The translations under genes were made by a program, and so were the position numbers. The notes below the pieces were generated by a model. That model saw only the letters and a list, made by a program, of their open reading frames with translations. It did not search any database and had not been told where the DNA came from. Of a stretch of DNA of 64,000 bases, positions 56,817-64,000 are shown piece by piece; within the stretch, counting starts at the first letter, position 1; the number at the start of each line of letters is the position of its first letter. This stretch comes from Neolecta irregularis DAH-3. Its lineage: Eukaryota; Ascomycota; Neolectomycetes; Neolectales; Neolectaceae. Where the stretch lies: the NCBI GenBank assembly GCA_001929475.1, contig LXFE01000157.1, forward strand, positions 62,001-126,000, in the 5' to 3' direction.

Positions 56817-59800
56817 ATGGCTGCCTTGCCGCCCTCCCTTAACCCGCGCTGCATTCCAGACATCAGTGCGCGTGCTCTCAGCGAAATACGCAACGAGCGC
56901 ATCCTGCTACAGGCTTCTGCAAGATCGCTCTGCGCCCGGGCGTATGGTTATTTTGCACAGGTACGATCTCAGTCACCACCACCCTTTGTTCACTCCACCA
57001 GGCACAGGAAGCCTCAAACACAGGCAAGCACGAGACTGCCTATTTCTATTATCTAAAATGTGGACTGTTTGTTGCGATAGTACACATCACGCACGGCTGA
57101 TTGTAAAGTATCATCGAAGAGGTCCCCACTCGCAAAGATTTCTACAAGTGGAAGGAAAAGAACGATGATTCCCTCAACGACTATCTAATCGTGAGATCGG
57201 TTGGCGCACTGCCTCGACCCATTGTTGATCAAAGGTCACCCGAGACAGGATTCGTAAATTGGCCAAGCTGCTTGCTCAGCCATCTTCCGATGCGGGTTCG
57301 GACAAGGCTTCTCTTCAAAGTTTTAAAGATCCCTCTGGCTTGGATGATCAACCTCAAACACGTTCTGCAGAAGAACAAGGTATTGCCCTTTTGTGTTTTT
57401 TTCCAACCAAAGTCATCTATCCTCGGCTTTCGCAGCGAGGTTTCCAAATATATAAGACCTCTTTAATATGCATAGATGTTCCAGACGCATGGATCGTAAC
57501 ATCAGCTTCAAATGATTCGGATAACGGCAGCATTTATCGCAATCGCCTTCGCGATGGTACCTTGCAGTTGTAATGCATATGCTTAATACTCAGCTACGGA
57601 ACGCCAACGAACTTCTCAAACTAGTTCGAATTCCTCAGCAGATGACCACTTGCTTCAACGATTCGAAAAACTCTCTATCAAGAAACACGAGCCCAATAAT
57701 GTGGATCTCAAGGGGTCGCAAGTTTTGCCTCTTAATTCCACTGATTCAAACGTTGTTTTTAATTGCCTTCCTAGGTCTTCTCTCGAGAACTTCAAGAATT
57801 ATAACCTCTCTGAAATCTCTTCAATTACACAAACACCGCTTCAAGCCCGTCATCCTATCTCTAATGCTGATCCACCATCTGCAGCACACGATCATTCCAT
57901 CTCGGATTTTTGGGAGGAAGAACCGCATATACCCGCACTTCTCCCGGACAAATTCGCTCAAACGAACGTCATTACAGTGGCTATTTTGCATTCTTACCTT
58001 TTTGACCGGAGCCCGAAGCCGTCCATCTTGTTTATCGATGTGAGAGATCGGAAACTTTTCGAGAAGTCTAGGATTCGAGGACAACACGTCGTCAATGTGG
58101 AACCCATCATATTATCAGAAGGTATTACCGGCCCAGAGCTTGAGAAAGCTCTTTGCCTAGCAACAAGAAGAGAACAATATTTATTTTCCTCCAGATCGCA
58201 GTTTGATATAGTCGTTTATTACGACCAATCGAGTAGAATAAATCAAGTGACTGGAGGACCACTGGATGAGGAACATGCGCGGATTCTCCATACATTGGCT
58301 CAGGCAATCTTTGAATACAATGGCTATCTTAAGCCCCTTAAGAGGATGCCGTTGTTCCTTCTGGGCGGCTTGGATCGTTGGATTGCACACATTGGTGAAG
58401 ATGGTCTGGATCGGACTCTACTACCAACAAAGGAGTATCGCTCGGAACTTCCATCTACTCTGTCCGATGGACAGGAATTGCAGCCATCGAATGTTCGCGA
58501 GCCTCGTCGGTACACTCTTGAGCAAGATCTCCCTACAGGAGTTGAGATAGATCTTGATGCTGAAATTAAATGGTTGCAGCAGCTGCAAACTGAAAAGTAT
58601 TTATCCAAAGATGAAGTTTCTTACCGACTTGTAGAGCAGGTGAGCTTGAGCAAACGCCGAGCAACGACTACAGACCCAACAAGAAGAAAATTCATCGGGC
58701 TGCCTCTATTATCCCCAGCAGCGACTCTGGATATGCTCGCACTATTACAGACTATGTAAGTTTTCTGGAATTATAAGGTTCTGACAACACAGTTACAACA
58801 ACCTAATGGAATTAGTTCTCCATGTGTGGTGGATTCTGATAATGGCTATCATTCAATCTATACTGCCAACAAGACTGAAGATCACCCAGTTTCACCCACT
58901 TCTCTAGACTGGCATCCATCAGGCCCCAATCGTGTTCTCCAGAGATCAAGAACCATTTTAGATCACCCTTTTCACGGGTTTTCCAAACTCCAAGATGTTC
59001 GCTCCAACGAAGAGACGCCGAGTGCTGAAATACCCCTGACTGCAACCGATATGGGTAACTCACCTAGGCCTAAAGCCGATAGCCTGCCACCGAAAGTACC
59101 AGAGAAACGAAGGATGAATTCATTACAATCTCGTCAGCCATCATCTACGTTACCTGCAATAAACACTGGACTAAAGAATCTCGGGAATAGTTGTTACATG
59201 AATGCTGTACTTCAGTGTCTGAGTGGCTCAGTACCACTATCGAGATATTACAATGGTAAAAGAACCATGCATGAGAAATCTTGAACTATAGATGGAAGTT
59301 TCAGACGTGAGATTGCGCGGAACAATCCACTTGGAAGCCAGGGCAAATTATCAGAAGCCTACACCAATGTTTTAAAACATCTCTGGTCTTCAAATTATAC
59401 ATTTGTATCCCCTGTCACGTTCCGGGTAAGTCGATTCCTTTGATTCCTCTAATTTCGAAAGGATTTAATTGGTCGCATGAACTCGCAATTTGGTAATGAC
59501 GATCAACAAGATGCTAGCGAATTTCTTTCGTTTCTGCTTGATGCTCTGCACGAAGATACGAACCTTGCATTTGATCGATCTAAATTTCGAGAATTGACTA
59601 AAGACGAAGAAGACAGGCGTAATGGATTGCCAATTCAGGTTGTTTCTCCAATAGAATGGTCCCGCTATACCCATCGTAACTCGAGTCGGATAGTCTCATT
59701 TTTCCAGGGCCAGTTACTTAGTCAACTGAAGTGTTTGTCCTGCAACTACAAGTCTAGCTCATACAGTGCATTCTCCATGCTGAGTTTACCCTTGGCCTTG

Positions 59801-60337
59801 AATGCTCATCATGGAAAAAGTTCTATCTACGACTGCTTGGGGATGTTTTTACAGCCTGAAATATTGCGCGGGGAGAATTCCTGGTATCCTCCCTTCAAAT
59901 ATTCAAGTGCTAAGTTTGGCAGGCTTTGTCCCAAGTGTAAAAAGCCAAGAGAAGCCTCCAAACAGTTGATGATCACGCGCCTGCCACCACTATTGATTAT
60001 CCATTTGAAGCGCTTTTCAATGAACGGGCGTTGGCGAGACAAGTTAAACATGCCAGTTGAAGTTCCGCTCCAGACATTAGACCTTTCTCCATATGTTGTC
60101 CCCGAGGCTAATTCAACTCATGGCCATGATTCACTTGGAACCCTGGAGACTGTCTGTTATGGGATGATAATTCATCATGGTCAAGGTCTGACCTCGGGCC
60201 ATTATACCGCGTATGTTCTCGACGAATCGAATCAATGGTGGCATTTCGACGATACACGAGTATCCAAAGTTTCTGAGGAGGAGGTTTTCAAGGCGCAGGC
60301 ATATATAGTGTTTTACAAGCGAAAGGCTATGGTTTAG
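56817..60337 (+). CDS. DOA4: Deubiquitinase Doa4/Ubp4 (USP8-like)
   Basis: Removes ubiquitin from cargo at late endosomes before vesicle budding. Start MAALPPSLNPRCIPDISARA; the N-terminal helical (MIT-like) domain contains GKHETAYFYYLKCGLF. A rhodanese domain covers about 58010-58400 (LFIDVRDRKLFEKSRIRGQH, LFLLGGLDRWIAHIGEDGL). The USP catalytic domain has the Cys box GLKNLGNSCYMNAVLQCLSG, NDDQQDASEFLSFLLDALHE, two zinc-binding CxxC pairs (KCLSCNYK, CPKCKK) and the His box IHHGQGLTSGHYTAYVLDES, ending AQAYIVFYKRKAM. Eight or so short introns. All catalytic motifs are intact; the order rhodanese-USP is that of Doa4 and USP8. Confidence 0.94.
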
Positions 60338-60461
60338 ATTTTGGGGTGGAGTTTGGGTGATTGCAACATGACCGTACATTATATGAAAAAAAAGTTCCAG
60401 TAATATCATATTTGAAAAGTAAGAGAAAAACACCGATACAAACACCCACCCGCCCGTAGCA

Positions 60462-61512
60462 TTATTCCCAGTCATCGTCACTGCCTTCAGCCGACTATAT
60501 TGTGAAAAAAAATCTTTACAAATGCCATACCTTTACTGGTTCCACAGGATTGACGACATCATAGCTACCATCACTGGAGAGTCTGGAATTTCGACTCTCT
60601 GGTTTCAAGGTAGCTGTACTCGATATAATATTCTCATGGGAAGGGCAAGTAGATTTCTTGCTCTGCTCATTTTCGTCATCAGAGTCCCAGTTTATATCTT
60701 CCTCAGGCGACAAGACTTGGATCAGTCTACATGGATAATGTCAAATCACCTGGAGGTACTCTATCCTTCTCGTAGATTTTTCGATTGAACAGGTATCGCA
60801 TCCAAAAAGTGTTATGCGAGACTAAATCGATGGGCAACGCTGCCCTCATCTTTACAATTTCAGGGATCCGTTTAAGCTCTTCGATTTTCTCATCATATTG
60901 ATCGATCGTAAAATCAGCCTTCCATTTGGGATAGTCCTCGTGAGATGGGTCGACGGTATAAGTCTCTTTGCTAATATTTAATACGTGTAGCTGGGAATCG
61001 GTTCTTTATCAGTGGATGTAGAGATAGGAGGGATACGGTTCAGCAATGTTGGCTTCGAATAATAAATTGGCGGTTTCTTCCTGTGGGCTTGTGATGGTAA
61101 CCGCGTCCTTTATAAAGGCACCTAAACTCGCACGAAAACCGCGAAGGTATGTTTCTGCAGACTGCTCGACCTTTTCGAGATCTTTTAGAGATACACGTTG
61201 TGCGGACTGAACAAGACTAGCAATACGCGAAGAGGGGGCTGCCTCGTTTCCAGAGTTGCTATCGACAGTTGAACCACTACGAGAACGAGAGATTGACTCT
61301 GAGATTTCCGATTTCAGTTCGGTAATCTCCATTTTGGCACGCTCTTCGATGTGATGGTAAGCACTAGTCAACGTCTGACCCCACGACGATGAGGCGAAGG
61401 AATGGAGGGCTGACTGGACTTCAGACTTGAGCTCTGGAGTTTTATCGGGTTCATCTTGAATATCTTGGGATGACAGGGACTGTTCCTGGACGTGGTCGAA
61501 TACGACGTCCAT
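60462..61512 (-). CDS. BSD-domain protein (Dos2-like)
   Basis: Start MDVVFDHVQEQSLSSQDIQD. The N-terminal half is helical and acidic (FASSSWGQTLTSAYHHIEER, LRGFRASLGAFIKDAVTIT). The BSD domain follows after an intron: DYPKWKADFTIDQYDEKIEE, LKRIPEIVKMRAALPIDLVS and HNTFWMRYLFNRKIYEKDRV, with the conserved F-W-R-Y. The tail is acidic (SPEEDINWDSDDENE) and ends SAEGSDDDWE, an ending typical of Dos2/BSD proteins. At least three introns. Yeast Dos2 has a loose link to ubiquitin pathways; role here not known. Its 3' end converges on DOA4 with about 125 bp between. Confidence 0.82.
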
Positions 61513-61655
61513 GGAGGTTGTTTGGTGTACGAATGCAGCGACCCTCCTTCTGCGACAGTTGCAAGGTCTGGAGAATATTATTTCATAAACACAAACATGA
61601 AAGAGCTACAAATGCTTTGCAGACCGACTCCAAACCCATGAATACCATTCCTTTC

Positions 61656-62997
61656 CTATTTCCAAACATCCGCCGTGGAGAACAGTCCATCATCTCCAAA
61701 CGCTGCAGTGCTCGCTGGCTTGGCATGGTCCGTTCCAGGTGAGTGAATATCTTGAAAGGACCCGAAATCGTCATCATCAGTGGCAGGGGATTCCCATGCA
61801 TTCCCAAACCCGGCTGCTACTCCAGTGTTTGGTGCAGATTTCATTGGCCGAACGATACCGTCAAACCCTGATAATTTAACTTTTGGCTGAGATGGCGATA
61901 ACTGGGTTTTTGGGAGCGCTTCTGGAGAGACACCCCAAGCCGATGGTGACTTGATAGCCGTTGGAGAAGTAGAGTTTGATGGGATAGAGGAGGATCGCTT
62001 AGTCGGACTCACAGTAGTATTAAATGCGCCTGCGAGACCAGTGAATGCCCCGAGAGTGGTATGAGATCCAGCCGATTGCAGAGACATTGCCTGGGAGGCA
62101 GGAGATGAAGACGGGGCAGCACACGTTTTAGAATATAGCGACAAGATTGAGGTTTTGAGCTCTGAACGAGAGGGTTGGTTAACTGAAGGTCGAGTAATAG
62201 GAGCAAGTGCTTGAGCCGGCGAATTCGACCTGGAAGGATCGAAATCTAGCAGCGAACTAGAAGACTTTGAGATTTGAGGGGCGGCAATAGTAGATTTCTG
62301 GGCAGTGATGGGAGGAGGAGTGTTTGACAAGAGATCTCTATCTAGATTTGACGAAGTGGCGAGCAAACTGGACCTTTTCGAGGGACGAACTGCTGCATCG
62401 ACATCCTATCATCAGCAAGCTAGACAGGGAAGAGCCGTACTCTATCATCGTCAAAAATGGAAGTATCTTGTGGGATTCCGCTGGCTAGAGCCCATCTCTT
62501 GGAATCATACTTTGTCCGTATAAAGTTCTCCATTTTACTAAGTTAGCAATGATAAAGAAAGCAGTACCTATCTGAAGGGACGTGCCCTGGCGAAAGGCCT
62601 GCTTCCCAGTATCTAATGTCAACGATGCCATTTTCAGGGAATCTACTTGTTTGCTCTCTTGTTGCCCCATTTTATCATGCTCTTTAATTGGTCGTCGGTC
62701 CAGGTATCAAGGTCGACAGATTTCACTGCTACTCAGCAGATAAAGGGGGATGCGCAACCTCGTGATATATGAGTTCCCAGGCTCCTGTGGATTCCAGCGC
62801 ATCTGGTATTGTGAGACCGGATGGCAGGGGGCATACCGAATGCACATGAAGACGCCGATATTCCAACTAGCCCATCGCGGATGGTCATTTTTCTTGCAAT
62901 CCGCACAAAATCTGTTGGTTTGGAGCAGTTTATCCAGGATGAGCTTCGAGCGCTCCTGTTGGGATTTGTCTGCGGATCTGGCGAACCGAGTAGACAT
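61656..62997 (-). CDS. AGE2: ArfGAP, Age2/SMAP type
   Basis: Stimulates GTP hydrolysis on Arf at the trans-Golgi and endosomes. Start MSTRFARSADKSQQERSKLI; the ArfGAP zinc finger is FCADCKKNDHPRWASWNIGV, FMCIR, then CAGIHRSLGTHISR after an intron, giving C-x2-C-x16-C-x2-C and the catalytic arginine in HRSLG. Later exons give the helix next to the finger and a TKYDSKRW-like stretch. The remainder is Ser/Pro-rich with short hydrophobic motifs (SSSLLDFDPSRSNSP, DDDFGSFQDIHSPG) that resemble clathrin-adaptor binding peptides. About five introns. Divergent from cytochrome b5, 56 bp between starts. Confidence 0.9.
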
Positions 62998-63053
62998 TGT
63001 GATCGGAGGCGAGTGGAAGATTCAACACCACTGCGGTCCCCTCTGCGTACCAA

Positions 63054-63625
63054 ATGGAGCAAGGAGATACAGCCATACCTGCAGAGTTTGCGCTCGCAGA
63101 CGTATTGTCGCATGTCGACCGTAAAGATATCTATCTTGTGATCCACGACAAGGGTCCGTTTTGCGTTGTGAAAAATTGCTGATCCGGCAGTTTACGATGC
63201 CTCGCCGTTTATAGACGAACACCCCGGAGGGGAAGAAGTCCTTCTCGACGTTGCTGGTATCTCATTAATCGCCGTCCGCTAAACATTTGAGGCAAAGATG
63301 CTACTAATGCCTTTGAAGATGTTGGACACTCGGACGAGGCTCGGGAGGTGCTTGAGAAACTTTACATTGGCAATATCAAGGTGATGAATATCGGTCTAGT
63401 TCTAATGAGCCAGGCTAGCGACAAGAAATCACGACCAAAAGCCAAGACCGCGATCAAATCTGTTGGCGCTTTGGTAGATGCAGACTCTGGAACGTAAGAA
63501 CACCTTGAAACATCACAATTGATCGAAGAAGCAACTATATAGGAGTCTTTTTTATCATAGGCGCAATAGTTGCTTTCGCTGCATACAAGTACATGCAGAA
63601 AACCACAGATGCCCAACACCCGTGA
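63054..63625 (+). CDS. CYB5: Cytochrome b5, tail-anchored
   Basis: ER electron carrier for fatty-acid desaturation and sterol/sphingolipid hydroxylation. Five exons; introns of 37, 35, 33 and 38 nt leave 429 nt (142 residues). The start MEQGDTAIPAEFALADVLSH leads to VYDASPFIDEHPGGEEVLLD (HPGG with the first haem His), GKDATNAFEDVGHSDEAR (second haem His in GHS) and YIGNIK. A basic linker (SDKKSRPKAKTAIK) precedes the single C-terminal helix GVFFIIGAIVAFAAYKYMQK and a short tail. Both haem ligands are present. The last acceptor is at GAAG rather than the nearby ATAG, which is required for frame. Confidence 0.93.
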
Positions 63626-63676
63626 TGGATCAGGGTATTTATTAGATTATAAATCACAAAATATAGTACTACAAGG

Positions 63677-64000
63677 CTAGTTTCCATTGACCGGTGTTCT
63701 GAAGATGAGTTTGTCTTCATACCAAATGCACATCTATTTATAAGCCCATGGAAACAGGAGGGACGTACCCGCCTAGGACATTTATCATAAATTAGCTGAA
63801 TATTATGTTTTGTTCGTCTGCCGTTGGGCCTTGGCTTAGTACACTGATTCCGCGAGAAAGTACCAAGTGATATAAGCCAAAAGCTGGTTATCTTTTTGAT
63901 CCCGTTCGATTGTATCGATACATCTGATTTCATTTTCCCAGCTAGGCAGGTTGAGCGGGACCTTCCATTCTTCGTCGGAGGAAACTGATTTTCGGCCTCG
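63677..64000 (-). CDS. HP1-family protein, chromoshadow end only
   Basis: C-terminal part of a heterochromatin protein 1 homologue (Swi6/HP1 type); the chromodomain would lie beyond base 64000. Visible: EEWKVPLNLPSWENEIRCID, then IERDQKDNQLLAYITW, NGRRTKHNIQLIYDKCPRR, and MCIWYEDKLIFRTPVNGN before the stop at 63677. The order W-x-NG-R-T-H-x-YxKCPxxM-x-xYExxLxF is that of a chromoshadow domain, which dimerises and binds PxVxL peptides. Two introns with canonical ends (GTACTT...CCAAG and GTACGT...AATAG). An HP1 implies H3K9-methylation heterochromatin in this fungus. Confidence 0.82.

Overview
This window is nuclear DNA of a fungus. Two velvet-domain proteins, the ERMES subunit Mdm34, a SHE10-type spore-wall protein, NUDE, a Vps27/Doa4 pair and an HDEL-terminated BiP are fungal gene content, and almost every gene carries several very short GT-AG introns (about 31-57 nt, often with a CTRAY-like branch site close to the acceptor). 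I cannot place it below 'fungus, probably Dikarya'. Gene density is high, mostly divergent or convergent neighbours 60-300 bp apart. Many genes appear as several short open frames, so I rebuilt the exons by hand; where exon sums are exact multiples of three I say so.

Layout. 1-3.2 kb: SHE10-like gene (leaves the window) divergent from a VosA-like velvet gene, in a GC-rich block full of tandem repeats. 3.4-8.2 kb: Doa10 E3 ligase. 8.3-12 kb: leucine-rich protein, a CYSTM peptide gene, MDM34 and a tiny COX7-like gene. 12.4-18.9 kb: CCDC47-like ER protein, TIM23, and the TORC2 subunit Avo3/Rictor. 19.0-19.4 kb: a 386-bp inverted-repeat (MITE-like) insertion. 19.6-28 kb: a LON/RING protein, an unrecognised cysteine-motif protein, a PPR-like mitochondrial protein and Snx41. 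28.6-36.4 kb: second velvet gene, second CYSTM gene, TYR1 (prephenate dehydrogenase), a DOMON/cytochrome b561 protein, a pair of diverged repeats with a conserved hairpin, and ribokinase. 36.5-43.9 kb: TRS20, NUDE, gamma-glutamyltransferase, SND2 (with an in-frame upstream ORF) and a RING protein.

43.9-47.7 kb is a 3.7-kb stretch with no gene I can defend, upstream of a C2H2 transcription factor. 49.3-64 kb: BiP/Kar2, Hbs1, Vps27, Doa4, a BSD protein, an ArfGAP, cytochrome b5, and the chromoshadow end of an HP1 protein leaving the window.

Themes: ubiquitin and protein quality control (Doa10, LONRF-like, RING, Doa4, Vps27, BiP, SND2, CCDC47), mitochondrial biogenesis (Mdm34, Cox7, Tim23, PPR-like) and trafficking (Snx41, Trs20, ArfGAP, Vps27). 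Vps27 and Doa4, which act on the same cargo in the multivesicular-body pathway, share one 185-bp divergent promoter. I found no clearly new multi-gene system. The most unusual things are a start codon that appears only after splicing (COX7), a MITE with target duplication, a repeat pair whose hairpin is kept by compensatory changes, and GC-rich islands centred on several divergent promoters.
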